Of a stretch of 64,000 nucleotides of DNA, positions 21,802 to 30,207 are shown piece by piece. How positions within the stretch are numbered: position 1 is the first letter of the stretch; each line of letters starts with the position of its first letter. The stretch is taken from contig NZ_SCML01000024.1 in NCBI RefSeq assembly GCF_005503365.1, forward strand, positions 1 through 64,000. The letters run 5' to 3'. Origin of the DNA: Hydrogenophaga sp. 2FB (GTDB taxonomy: Bacteria; Pseudomonadota; Gammaproteobacteria; Burkholderiales; Burkholderiaceae_C). The notes beneath the pieces are model-generated. The model ran no database searches. It saw only the letters and a program-made list of their open reading frames with translations, and was not told the origin of the DNA. Made by a program: the position numbers and the translations under genes.

Positions 21802-21829
21802 GCCCCCACGCTCCGCCGCTGGTGCGGGT

Positions 21830-21880
21830 CGCTGCCCCCCGAGGGGGCTGACCTGCCTTGGGGCGGCCCGGCGGCAGGTC
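21830..21880. repeat. Tandem GC-rich hairpins between exbB and exbD (REP-like)
   Basis: Two inverted repeats lie back to back. One is GCCCCC-CGA-GGGGGC (21834-21848). The other is GACCTGCC (21850-21857) with GGCAGGTC (21873-21880), which directly abuts the exbB stop codon. Similar hairpins containing CGCTGCCCCCCGAGGGGG are frequent between genes in Comamonadaceae genomes, by my recollection. They may stabilise or attenuate the exbB message. Confidence 0.5.
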
Positions 21881-22558
21881 TCATGCCGCCTTCCCGGGGT
21901 GCGCCAACAACTCGCGCAGATCCCGCGCGAAGCCTTCCAGGTCGGCCTCGATGCGCGCGATCTGGCGGCCCAGCACGTTGTAGGCCAGCACCGCGGGAAT
22001 CGCGACGGCCAGGCCGGCTGCGGTCATCACGAGCGCCTCACCCACCGGGCCGGACACCTGTTCGATGCGGAACGGGCCGTCCAGCCCGATGCCGGTGAGC
22101 GCGTGGTAGATGCCCCAGACCGTGCCGAGCAGGCCGACGAAGGGCGCGGTGGAGCCCACCGTGGCCAGCAGCACCTGGCCGTATTGCAGGCGGTGCAACA
22201 CGCGGTGCAGGGCGTCGCGCAGCACGCGTGTGAGTTGCTGCGCGCGGTCACCGGCGGCGGCCAAGGTGTGGGGCGCAGCGCCGTCAAGGGCGCGCGCGGC
22301 CTGCAGCAGCGGCAACACGATCTGCTGCGGGTCAAAGGTTTGCAGGCGTCGCTGGGCATCGTCCAGGTCGCTGGCTTGCCAGAAGGCGGCGGTACTCAAC
22401 CGCAGGTCGGCGCTGGCGCGTCGCAGCAACCACCCCTTCCAGAAAATGACCACCCAGCTCGCGACCGACATGGCCAGCAGCAGCATCGCCACGGCGCGGC
22501 CGAGCGCATCGGCCTGGGACAGCGTGTAAAAGAGACCTTGCCCCACGCTATCACCCAT
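21881..22558 (-). CDS. exbB: Biopolymer transport protein ExbB/TolQ/MotA family
   Basis: The 225-residue protein has three membrane segments (about residues 15-38, 108-135 and 150-175) and the family block TAAGLAVAIPAVLAYNVLGRQI. It forms the proton channel with ExbD in the inner membrane. The start is set at the ATG giving MGDSVGQGLFYTL; an upstream in-frame start would add 17 polar residues before the first helix and is unlikely. It lies between dapB and exbD on the same strand. Confidence 0.88.
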   Translation of the reverse strand: MGDSVGQGLFYTLSQADALGRAVAMLLLAMSVASWVVIFWKGWLLRRASADLRLSTAAFWQASDLDDAQRRLQTFDPQQIVLPLLQAARALDGAAPHTLAAAGDRAQQLTRVLRDALHRVLHRLQYGQVLLATVGSTAPFVGLLGTVWGIYHALTGIGLDGPFRIEQVSGPVGEALVMTAAGLAVAIPAVLAYNVLGRQIARIEADLEGFARDLRELLAHPGKAA

Positions 22559-22711
22559 GTCAGCAGGCCCTGCGAGTGCAGACTTGCGTCCGGAGCGAGG
22601 TGGACCCATCCAGGGACACCGAGGGTCCGGCTCCGCCGGCCCCAGGTGTCGCCCTCCTCCCGCCGAAGGCGAGAGAGGGGGGAGCCGCGCAGCGGCGCGG
22701 GGGGCGCCTCA
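22559..22711. repeat. GC-rich structured spacer between dapB and exbB
   Basis: These 153 bases contain several short inverted repeats (for example CCGCGC / GCGCGG near 22686-22701, and GCC-GAA-GGC near 22661-22669) and long purine or pyrimidine runs. No gene is seen. It probably holds the dapB terminator and possibly the exbB promoter. Confidence 0.35.
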
Positions 22712-23530
22712 TCACTTCAGGCCGAGCACGTCGAACATGTCGTAGAGGCCCGCCGGCTTGCCCGCCAGGAAACGCACCGCGCGCAGGCTGCCTTGCGCGT
22801 ATGTGACGCGGCTGCTGGACTTGTGCGTGATCTCGATGCGCTCGCCGGTGCCGGCAAACAGCACGGTGTGGTCGCCCACGATGTCGCCACCGCGGATGGT
22901 GGCGAAACCGATGGAGGACGGGTCGCGCTCGCCGGTCACGCCTTCGCGCGCGTAGACCGCGCATTCCTTGAGGTCGCGGCCCAGCGCGTCGGCGATCACC
23001 TCGCCCATCTTGAGCGCGGTGCCACTGGGCGCGTCCACCTTGTGGCGGTGGTGGGCTTCGATGATCTCGATGTCGTAACCGGTGGACATGGCCTTGGCCG
23101 CCATCTCCAGCAGCTTGAGCGTGACGTTGACACCCACGCTCATGTTGGGCGCCATCATGATCGGAATCTGCTTCGCGATCCGCGCGATCTCGGCCTTCTG
23201 CGCCTCGGAAAACCCGGTCGTGCCGATGACCACGGCCACGCCGTGCTTCGCGCATTCACGCAAGTGCACCATCGTGCCCTCGGGGCGGGTGAAGTCGATC
23301 AGGAACTGGCTGCCCGACAGACCGGCCGTGAGGTCGGCCGTAATGGCCACACCAGTGGCCTGCCCGAAACCCGCTGCATCCTGGCCAATGGCCGGGCTGC
23401 CCGCCACGTCCAGCGCGCCCGACAGCGTGCAGTCACCGCTGGCCCGCACGGCCTCCACCAGCATCTGTCCCATGCGCCCGCTGGCGCCCGCCACGCACAC
23501 GCGCAGCGCACCGCTTGCCGCGGCGCTCAA
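22712..23530 (-). CDS. dapB: 4-Hydroxy-tetrahydrodipicolinate reductase, TTG start
   Basis: DapB makes tetrahydrodipicolinate for lysine and peptidoglycan synthesis. Its NAD(P)-binding loop is [11 protein letters not shown] near the N-terminus, the catalytic block is [15 protein letters not shown], and the substrate loop is [10 protein letters not shown]. The frame runs far upstream of the family N-terminus with no suitable ATG. The only start at the right place is TTG at 23530, which overlaps the bamE stop as TTGA and gives 272 residues. This implies translation coupled to bamE. Confidence 0.93.
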   Translation of the reverse strand: MSAAASGALRVCVAGASGRMGQMLVEAVRASGDCTLSGALDVAGSPAIGQDAAGFGQATGVAITADLTAGLSGSQFLIDFTRPEGTMVHLRECAKHGVAVVIGTTGFSEAQKAEIARIAKQIPIMMAPNMSVGVNVTLKLLEMAAKAMSTGYDIEIIEAHHRHKVDAPSGTALKMGEVIADALGRDLKECAVYAREGVTGERDPSSIGFATIRGGDIVGDHTVLFAGTGERIEITHKSSSRVTYAQGSLRAVRFLAGKPAGLYDMFDVLGLK

Positions 23531-24096
23531 CGCGGGTTCTCCAGCGGCGGGTAGCTCGTGCCGGGTTCGGCCGTGGGTGGCGTGGGCGGGGTCGGAGCGC
23601 CGGCATTTTTTTCCTGGAACGTCTTGAGCTGTTCCTCGGTGGCCTGCAGGGGCGGGACCTTGCCAAACTTGCGGCGCGTGTCGAGCGAGGCGACGAATTC
23701 GGTTTCGCTGGGCAGCTCGTCGGCGTCGAAACGTTCCAGCACATCGTTCTTGAAGAACAGGGCCACCTTGCGCTGCTGCGGCTCCTGGCCCTGGCGCTTG
23801 AAGGTGAACACGTAGTCCCAGCGGTCGGCATGGAACACGCTGCTGAGCAGCGGCGAGCCGAGCACGTCGCGCACTTCGCTGCGCGTCATGCCCGCCTTGA
23901 GCACCTGTGCCTGCTCGCGCGTGACGACGTTGCCCTGCACGATGTCGATCTTGTAGGGTGTCACCAGCCCGGCGATGCCCCGGTTGGTCGAGCAGGCAGA
24001 CAACGCCACGACAGCCACCAGCGCGCACACGGCGATGGCCGGGCGAAGCGTGGCTTGCTTCAAGGGAGAGGTTCGGTGGAATGAGGTGTGGTGCAT
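23527..24096 (-). CDS. bamE: Outer-membrane assembly lipoprotein BamE
   Basis: BamE is a small lipoprotein of the BAM complex that folds outer-membrane barrels. The signal peptide ends with lipobox LSAC (about residues 33-36). The mature protein carries the SmpA/OmlA core [27 protein letters not shown] and the [14 protein letters not shown] block. The 189-residue form has a Pro/Thr-rich C-terminal tail longer than in E. coli. Its stop overlaps the dapB TTG start. It is divergent from fur, the common betaproteobacterial arrangement. Confidence 0.93.
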   Translation of the reverse strand: MHHTSFHRTSPLKQATLRPAIAVCALVAVVALSACSTNRGIAGLVTPYKIDIVQGNVVTREQAQVLKAGMTRSEVRDVLGSPLLSSVFHADRWDYVFTFKRQGQEPQQRKVALFFKNDVLERFDADELPSETEFVASLDTRRKFGKVPPLQATEEQLKTFQEKNAGAPTPPTPPTAEPGTSYPPLENPR

Positions 24097-24290
24097 GGGG
24101 ACGAACCGTGAATGCGAATCGCGCCGTATACAGCCCTGGGGACAATGCCACGGGCAGCGGACGCTGGCGATATGATCCGGTCATTGTAGCCCCGGGGTAT
24201 TAGCGCCGGCGAGCGCCCCACCCCAGGAGTCGGCGATGCCCGAGGACACCTCCTGGCACCTGTTTCAACCCCCTGTGACGACTGGCCGCC

Positions 24291-24734
24291 ATGACCAATA
24301 TTGATGAACTCAAGAGCACCGGACTCAAGGCCACCCTGCCCCGGCTGAAAATTCTGGAGGTGTTCCAGAACGCCAAGCAGCGGCACATGACGGCCGAAGA
24401 CGTGTTTCGCGTGCTGCTCGAAGACCGCTCCGACATCGGCCTGGCCACGGTGTACCGCGTGCTGATGCAGTTCGAGCAGGCCGGCCTGCTCACGCGCAGC
24501 AATTTCGAATCGGGCAAATCGGTGTTCGAACTCAACGAAGGCCAGCACCACGATCACCTGGTGTGCCTGGACTGCGGCCGCGTGGAGGAATTCTTCGATG
24601 CCGAGATCGAGAAGCGCCAGCAGATGGTGGCCAAGACGCGTGGCTTCGTGCTGCAAGAGCACGCCTTGTCGCTCTATGCCAATTGCTCGAAGACCGATTG
24701 CCCGCACAAGGGCAATACGCACCGGGTGACGTAA
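24291..24734 (+). CDS. fur: Ferric uptake regulator
   Basis: Fur represses iron-uptake genes when bound to Fe(II). This 147-residue protein has the winged helix with [19 protein letters not shown] (about residues 46-64), the metal cluster [18 protein letters not shown], and the C-terminal Cys pair [11 protein letters not shown]. It is divergent from bamE with 194 bases between, which must hold both promoters. Confidence 0.97.
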   Translation: MTNIDELKSTGLKATLPRLKILEVFQNAKQRHMTAEDVFRVLLEDRSDIGLATVYRVLMQFEQAGLLTRSNFESGKSVFELNEGQHHDHLVCLDCGRVEEFFDAEIEKRQQMVAKTRGFVLQEHALSLYANCSKTDCPHKGNTHRVT

Positions 24735-24770
24735 CGCCGACGCTGCACGCGGCGCGGGGGTAACGCCCTT

Positions 24771-25721
24771 TTACTCGTCGCGCGACATCGCGGCGCGGTG
24801 GCGAGAAACGAACTCTTGATACGTGTCGATGCCACGCAGCTGCAGGATGGTATTGCGCACCGCAGCTTCCACCAGCACGGCGATGTTTCGACCGGCCACC
24901 ACCTGGATCACCGCCTTGCGCACCGGCACGCCCAGCACGTCCTGGTACAGCGGCTCGTACGGCATGCGCTCGTAGTCGCGCTCCATGGTTTCGCGGCGCA
25001 CCAGGTGCACGATGAGCGAAACCCGCATCTTGCGGCGCACCGCCGTCTCGCCAAAGATCGCCTTGATGTCGAGCAGACCGATGCCGCGCACTTCGAGCAG
25101 GTTCTGCAACAACTCGGGGCAGCGGCCCTCGATGCTGGTCTGGTTGATGCGGTAGAGGTCCACCGCGTCGTCGGCCACCAGACCGTGACCCCGCGAGATC
25201 AGTTCCAGCCCCAGCTCGCTCTTGCCCAGACCGGACTCCCCGGTGATGAGCACGCCCATGCCCAGGATGTCCATAAACACGCCGTGCATGGATGAGCGAT
25301 CGGCGAAGTGGCGCGAGAGATAGGCGCGCAGCACATCGATGACAAACGCGGCCGACTCGTGCGTGGCAAACATCGGTATCTGCGCGCGCTCGCACATTGC
25401 CGTGAGCGCGTCGGGCGCGGTCTGCCCATCCGCCACCACCAGCACCGGCGGCTCCAGCGTGACGATGCGCGCCACGCGGCGGCGGTTGTCGTCCTCGCTC
25501 GGGCTCGTGAGGTAGGCGACTTCGCGCTCGCCGAACACCTGCACGCGGTAGGGATGGATGTAGTTGAGGTAACCGACGAGGTCGGCGCCCGATCGCGCGG
25601 CGCGAACGGCGATTTCGTCAAACCGGCGCTCGGACGCCCCGAGACCCGCGATCCACTGCCACTTCAGGGCGTCCCGATGGTCCTCGAACAGAACATCGGC
25701 GCTGACGACGGTGGGTTTCAT
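24771..25721 (-). CDS. hprK: HPr kinase/phosphorylase
   Basis: HprK phosphorylates and dephosphorylates HPr on Ser, linking the PTS-Ntr system to carbon and nitrogen state. The 316-residue protein has Walker A GESGLGKS at residues 161-168 and the HprK signature [20 protein letters not shown] in the C-terminal half. Its ATG overlaps the ptsN stop by four bases. It is convergent with fur. Confidence 0.96.
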   Translation of the reverse strand: MKPTVVSADVLFEDHRDALKWQWIAGLGASERRFDEIAVRAARSGADLVGYLNYIHPYRVQVFGEREVAYLTSPSEDDNRRRVARIVTLEPPVLVVADGQTAPDALTAMCERAQIPMFATHESAAFVIDVLRAYLSRHFADRSSMHGVFMDILGMGVLITGESGLGKSELGLELISRGHGLVADDAVDLYRINQTSIEGRCPELLQNLLEVRGIGLLDIKAIFGETAVRRKMRVSLIVHLVRRETMERDYERMPYEPLYQDVLGVPVRKAVIQVVAGRNIAVLVEAAVRNTILQLRGIDTYQEFVSRHRAAMSRDE

Positions 25722-26188
25722 GCGGCCGCGTGGGCCGATTGCCAGGAGGTGATGAGCAGGTGCAGTGCGGCAGCATCGCTGGACGTCTTCATCTGCTCGC
25801 GCAAGGCGCTGTCGCTGAGCAGCTCGGCGATCTCGGACAGGATTTCCAGATGCTTCTGCGTGGCCGCCTCAGGCACCAGCAGGAAAATCATGAGCTGCAC
25901 CGGTTGCTCGTCAGGCGCATCGAACCCGATCGGGCTGGCGAGCTGAAAGACGGCGGCGAGTGGCTGCTTGAGGCCTTTGATACGACCGTGCGGAATGGCC
26001 ACGCCGTGGCCAAGACCGGTGGAGCCCAGACGCTCACGGGCGAAAAGGCTGTCGGTGATGAGCGCACGGTTGAGCCCGTGCAGGGTTTCGAAGAGCAGGC
26101 CAGCCTCTTCAAACGCGCGTTTTTTGCTGGTGGCGTCAACACTGACGAGCACCTGCGCGGCGGGCAATATGGCGGAAAGTCGGTTCAT
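25718..26188 (-). CDS. ptsN: PTS IIA-like nitrogen-regulatory protein
   Basis: PtsN (EIIA-Ntr) receives phosphate from NPr/HPr and regulates potassium, nitrogen and stress functions. The 156-residue protein has the phospho-accepting H67 in [12 protein letters not shown]. The start is the ATG at 26188 ([10 protein letters not shown]); seven upstream residues in the open frame are unlikely. It is translationally coupled to hprK, while hpf upstream is separated by a terminator. Confidence 0.94.
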   Translation of the reverse strand: MNRLSAILPAAQVLVSVDATSKKRAFEEAGLLFETLHGLNRALITDSLFARERLGSTGLGHGVAIPHGRIKGLKQPLAAVFQLASPIGFDAPDEQPVQLMIFLLVPEAATQKHLEILSEIAELLSDSALREQMKTSSDAAALHLLITSWQSAHAAA

Positions 26189-26246
26189 GGGGGCCCCTTC
26201 GGACCGCAAATTATGCCGAGTTGCTTTCCCTTGGCTAGACTGCGGT

Positions 26247-26279
26247 CACAAAAAAGCCGCTTGACTTGTCAAGCGGCTT
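26247..26279 (-). terminator. Rho-independent terminator after hpf
   Basis: On the minus strand a 12-bp stem, AAGCCGCTTGAC with GTCAAGCGGCTT (26254-26279, very small loop), is followed by a T run. It ends the hpf transcript 54 bases past its stop, so ptsN-hprK must rely on read-through or its own promoter. Confidence 0.85.
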
Positions 26280-26332
26280 GCTGCAGCGCAACATTTGTCA
26301 CGTCCCTCGGATCAAGGGATCGTGGCATCCGG

Positions 26333-26662
26333 TTACATCAAACGTTTGACCGTGTCGTGGTGGTGATCCTGCGTTTTGTCCTTGTGGCGCAGCACCTGGC
26401 GGTCCAGCTTGTCGGCCAGTTCGTCCACCGCGGCGTACAAATCAGCGTGCACGCTCTCGGCAAACAGATCACGTCCCTTCACATGGACGTTGCACTCGGC
26501 CTTTTGTCGCAGGTCTTTTTCCTTCAGGTTGTCCACCGTCAGCAGCACCTTGATATCGACCACCTGGTCGAAGTGTCGGGAGATGCGTTCCAGTTTGTTG
26601 GTGACGTAGCCGCGCAAGGCGGGTGTGACCTCAAGGTGGTGACCGCTGATCGTCAGGTTCAT
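26333..26662 (-). CDS. hpf: Ribosome hibernation promoting factor
   Basis: Short-form HPF binds the 30S decoding centre and promotes 100S ribosome dimers in stationary phase. The 109-residue protein begins [20 protein letters not shown] and has the beta-alpha core with [32 protein letters not shown]. The start is fixed by the family N-terminus, with GGAG about nine bases upstream. The rpoN-hpf-ptsN order of other proteobacteria is broken: no rpoN lies upstream, where a patatin gene is divergent. Confidence 0.93.
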   Translation of the reverse strand: MNLTISGHHLEVTPALRGYVTNKLERISRHFDQVVDIKVLLTVDNLKEKDLRQKAECNVHVKGRDLFAESVHADLYAAVDELADKLDRQVLRHKDKTQDHHHDTVKRLM

Positions 26663-26906
26663 AAAGAAGCCTCCATTTGCTCCAGGTTGACACAAGCCAC
26701 CGGGGGCCAAAACCTCCGGCGGCACGGGATGTCTTGAGGCCACTATGCCCATGAAAGCCCACCGGCGCAAGCCTGCCGGGCGCAACAAAGGGTGAATTCA
26801 CGAACTGGCCGATTGATTGCATCCGCCCGTCGGATACTGCGTAGGGGATGTGTCATGATTTTGAGCAGCTGCGCACGCCAGGCACGCGCTCTGAAAGGCA
26901 TCCGTT

Positions 26907-28175
26907 TTGTCCCTTGACACGCTGATCTCCCACAACACCCTGGCGCCCGACATGCCGGAGTACGGCGCCGATGCCTGCGCCCTCGTGCTCATGGGCGGCG
27001 GCGCACGCACCGCCTACCAGGTGGGGGTGCTCAAGGCGGTCGGAGCAATGTTGGCAACGCAATCAGCCCCTGGCGCCACCGCGGTGCAGCCCTTTCCCTT
27101 TCAATGGCTGTTCGGCACGTCTGCCGGCGCGCTCAATGCCACGTACCTGGGCAGCATTGCCGCACAGGGCCTGGCCGCGCTCACGGAACTGGCCGCCTTC
27201 TGGAGCAGCCTGCGCTCTGAACGTGTCTACCGGCTCGAGGCGCCCGGCTGGGTGCGCGCCAACCGCGTGGTCGCGGGTCTCACGCTGGCGCGGCAGGTGC
27301 GCAAGCACCGCGCCCTGCTCGACACGCTGCCCCTGGTGGACACACTGCACCACGTGATCGATCTGGACGACCTGGAGCGCGCGCTGGAGCAGCGGCTGAT
27401 CCATGTGCTGGGCGTGACCACATCGAGCTACACCAGCGGCGAGCACTGGACCTTCTGCCAGACCCGCTCCGACAACCCGGTGCAGCCCTGGCACCGACCA
27501 GGTCGGCGCTCGGAGTTCCAGCCCATCACCATCGAACACCTGATGGCGTCGAGTGCGATTCCCTTCCTGTTCCCGGCGGTGCCGCTCTGGGTGGACGGGC
27601 GCAAGGAGTACTTTGGCGACGGCTCGATGCGGCAACTCTCGCCGCTCTCGCCGGCCATCCATTTCGGCGCGCGGCGCATCCTGGTGGTCGGTGTGGGCCA
27701 GCCCCAGCGCTCCGGCATGGCCACACGCGGCGCCAGCGAACCCACGGCCGGCACCATCGCCGGCCATGCGCTGGCCAGCGTGTTTCACGACACGCTGCAG
27801 GCCGATGTGGAACAGGCGCAACGCGTGAGCCAGACACTGGCGCGCCTGCCGCCCGCGCTCGCGGCCGCGCTGCCGTATCGGCCGGTGAACGTGCTCGCCA
27901 TCCAGCCCAGCTTCTCGCTCGATGAACTCGCGAGCAAACACATCAAGGAGTTGCCCGCGGCCACACGCAACACCCTCACCGGCCTGGGCGCGCTGGACAC
28001 GCGGCGCGGCGCGGCGGGCAGCGGGGCGGCGCTCGCGAGCTACCTGCTGTTCGAACCGGGCTTCGTCAACGCCCTGATCGAGTTGGGTGAACACGACGCC
28101 TGGCGGCGAAAGGACGAATTGATGCGCTTTTTTGGCGCAACCGAGGCCCATGCCCCCAGCACCCCGGTGCCATAA
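26907..28175 (+). CDS. Patatin-like phospholipase, probable TTG start
   Basis: This cytosolic serine hydrolase has the oxyanion loop GGGARTAYQVG (about residues 30-40), the nucleophile S72 in GTSAG, and the partner D238 in FGDGSMRQ, so the catalytic dyad is intact. It probably cleaves phospholipid acyl chains. The 422-residue form starts at TTG at 26907, preceded by AAAGG at good spacing. An ATG 45 bases downstream lacks a ribosome site but would keep all motifs. The gene is divergent from hpf. Confidence 0.88.
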   Translation: MSLDTLISHNTLAPDMPEYGADACALVLMGGGARTAYQVGVLKAVGAMLATQSAPGATAVQPFPFQWLFGTSAGALNATYLGSIAAQGLAALTELAAFWSSLRSERVYRLEAPGWVRANRVVAGLTLARQVRKHRALLDTLPLVDTLHHVIDLDDLERALEQRLIHVLGVTTSSYTSGEHWTFCQTRSDNPVQPWHRPGRRSEFQPITIEHLMASSAIPFLFPAVPLWVDGRKEYFGDGSMRQLSPLSPAIHFGARRILVVGVGQPQRSGMATRGASEPTAGTIAGHALASVFHDTLQADVEQAQRVSQTLARLPPALAAALPYRPVNVLAIQPSFSLDELASKHIKELPAATRNTLTGLGALDTRRGAAGSGAALASYLLFEPGFVNALIELGEHDAWRRKDELMRFFGATEAHAPSTPVP

Positions 28176-28208
28176 TCCGAGCCTGTTTCACACCCGGAAA
28201 AACTCATG

Positions 28209-28237
28209 GAAAGCACACCTCCCAGTTGTGTGCTTTC
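28209..28237. terminator. Hairpin after the patatin gene
   Basis: A 10-bp inverted repeat, GAAAGCACAC (28209-28218) and GTGTGCTTTC (28228-28237), with a nine-base loop lies 34 bases past the patatin stop. No strong T tract follows, so termination is plausible but not certain. The rest of the 208-base gap before corA shows no gene. Confidence 0.5.
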
Positions 28238-28383
28238 AGCCTCTCCCGCAACCGTCTGAGCGCTGCCTGCAGCGGCCTGGACAGGGCAAGCGGTGGGCTG
28301 AAAGCAGCACCCCAACCGCCTCCGAGGCCTGCCGCGCCGGCCTCGACCCTTGCAAGACCGCATGACATCGCAGGGAGCACCGC

Positions 28384-29370
28384 ATGCTCAACGTATTCAC
28401 CCTGGCCAATGGCCGCCTCTTCCAGGAAGAGATCGAGTCGCTCGAAGAGCTGGCCCGCTTCAAGCCGATCTGGGTTGACCTGGAGGACCCCACGCCCGAA
28501 GAACGGCGCTGGGTCAAGCAGCACTTCGGCCTCTCGATTCCCGAAGACGCGATGGACGAGGACATCGAGGAATCGGCCCGCTTCTTCGAGGAAGACAACG
28601 GCGAACTGCATGTGCGCAGCGACTTCCTGATCGACGACGACGAAGACCCGCGCGCGGTGCGTGTGGCCTTTATCCTTAACGAACACAACGAAACGCTCAA
28701 GAGCCAGGGCGTGTTGTTCTCCATCCACGACGAGGACGTGCCGGTGTTTCGCCTGCTGCGCATGCGAGCACGCCGCATGCCAGGGCTGATCGAGAACGCC
28801 AAGGACGTGCTGCTGATGTTGTTCGACGCCGACGCGGAGTACTGCGCCGACACGCTCGAAGACATCTACGACGAGATCGAGACCGTGAGCAAGCAGGTGC
28901 TCAACAGCAATGCCTCGGACAACCTGCTGAGCGAGGCACTGTCGGCCATTGCGCGCCACGAAGACATGTCGGGCCGCATCCGGCGCAACGTGATGGACAC
29001 GCGCCGCGCGGTGAGTTTCATGATGCGCAGCCGCCTGCTGAGTGCCGAGCAGTTCGAGGACGCGCGCCAGATTCTGCGCGACCTGGATTCGCTCGACAGC
29101 CACACCGCGTTCCTGTTCGACAAGATCAACTTCCTGATGGACGCGACGGTCGGTTTCATCAACATCAACCAGAACAAGATCATCAAGATCTTCTCGGTGG
29201 CCAGCGTTTCCTTGCTGCCGCCCACCCTGGTGGCCAGCAGCTACGGCATGAACTTCGACTTCATGCCGGAGTTGAAGTGGCACTACGGTTACCCGCTGGC
29301 GCTCGCGCTGATGGTGCTGTCGGCGGTGCTGCCGATGCTGTACTTCCGCAAACGCGGCTGGTTGCGGTAG
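28384..29370 (+). CDS. corA: CorA-type magnesium/cobalt transporter
   Basis: CorA forms a pentameric divalent-cation channel. The 328-residue protein has a long acidic cytosolic N-domain and two C-terminal membrane helices. The essential GMN motif is at residues 288-290 (SYGMNFDFMPEL) in the loop between them, and it ends with basic residues (RKRGWLR). It is convergent with mtnN, with only six bases between the stops. Confidence 0.94.
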   Translation: MLNVFTLANGRLFQEEIESLEELARFKPIWVDLEDPTPEERRWVKQHFGLSIPEDAMDEDIEESARFFEEDNGELHVRSDFLIDDDEDPRAVRVAFILNEHNETLKSQGVLFSIHDEDVPVFRLLRMRARRMPGLIENAKDVLLMLFDADAEYCADTLEDIYDEIETVSKQVLNSNASDNLLSEALSAIARHEDMSGRIRRNVMDTRRAVSFMMRSRLLSAEQFEDARQILRDLDSLDSHTAFLFDKINFLMDATVGFININQNKIIKIFSVASVSLLPPTLVASSYGMNFDFMPELKWHYGYPLALALMVLSAVLPMLYFRKRGWLR

Positions 29371-29376
29371 GCCCGC

Positions 29377-30129
29377 TCAGCGCTGCGCCAGCAGTGCGTT
29401 GATGATCGCGCTGCTGTAGCGGCTCGCGACCTCGCGCAGGAAACGCGGGAAATCCACGTGGGCCGTGTCGTCGGCCCGGTCGGAGATGGTGCGCACCACG
29501 GCCAGCGGCACGCCGTAGTCGTGGCACACCTGCGCGAACGCGGCACCCTCCATTTCCACGGCCAGCGCATCGGGCAGGGCTTGGCGCAGCGCCTCGCTTT
29601 CCGCCGTGGTCGAGACGAAACGGTCACCGCTGATCAACAGGCCCTGGTGGCAGCGCGGCGCCTGCAGATGGAACTCGGACCGCACGCCCTCGTCGAGTTG
29701 CGACGGCAGTGCGCGCAGCACCTGCTCGCTGGCCTGCCGCAGTGCCACGGTGAGCGCCTCATCGGCATCAAAATCCGAACGGCCATAGCCCGGCACCTCA
29801 TGGCGGGGGAACAGGGGCGAGGCGTCCATGTCGTGCTGCAGAAAGCGCTGCGCCACCACCACATCGCCCACCCGCACACCCGGCGCCAGGCCACCGGCCA
29901 CGCCGGTGAACACGATGCGCCGCGCACCGAAGCGCTCGATCAGCGCGGTGGCCGTGGTGGCGGCGGCCACCTTGCCGATGCCCGAGAGCACGGCAACCAC
30001 CTCCTGCCCATGCAGATGCCCACGCCAGAAGACGCGCCCACCCACGGTTTGTTGCTGCTCGTCGGGCATGAGGTCCAGCACGGCGGCCAGTTCTTCGTGC
30101 AAGGCACTGACGATGGCGATGGTGGTCAC
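29377..30129 (-). CDS. mtnN: 5'-Methylthioadenosine/S-adenosylhomocysteine nucleosidase, GTG start
   Basis: MtnN cleaves adenine from methylthioadenosine and S-adenosylhomocysteine, recycling products of SAM-dependent reactions. Key residues are E12 (SALHEELAA), the VEMEGAAFAQ Glu and the catalytic Asp in TISDRADD. The 250-residue protein starts at GTG, with GGAGG seven bases upstream deciding the start. Its length is slightly above the 230 or so of E. coli because of an insert near LPSQLDEG. Confidence 0.93.
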   Translation of the reverse strand: MTTIAIVSALHEELAAVLDLMPDEQQQTVGGRVFWRGHLHGQEVVAVLSGIGKVAAATTATALIERFGARRIVFTGVAGGLAPGVRVGDVVVAQRFLQHDMDASPLFPRHEVPGYGRSDFDADEALTVALRQASEQVLRALPSQLDEGVRSEFHLQAPRCHQGLLISGDRFVSTTAESEALRQALPDALAVEMEGAAFAQVCHDYGVPLAVVRTISDRADDTAHVDFPRFLREVASRYSSAIINALLAQR

Positions 30130-30160
30130 GGTGCGCCTCCAGACATCAAAAGAGGATCAC

Positions 30161-30187
30161 AAAAAGAAAAGGCGGCCGAAGCCGCCT
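30161..30187 (-). terminator. Rho-independent terminator after fadD-type gene
   Basis: On the minus strand the stem AGGCGGC / GCCGCCT (30170-30187, loop TTCG) is followed by TTTTCTTTTT. It lies 21 bases past the fadD stop and before mtnN. Confidence 0.85.
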
Positions 30188-30207
30188 CGCATTGTCGCGC
30201 AGGGTTT

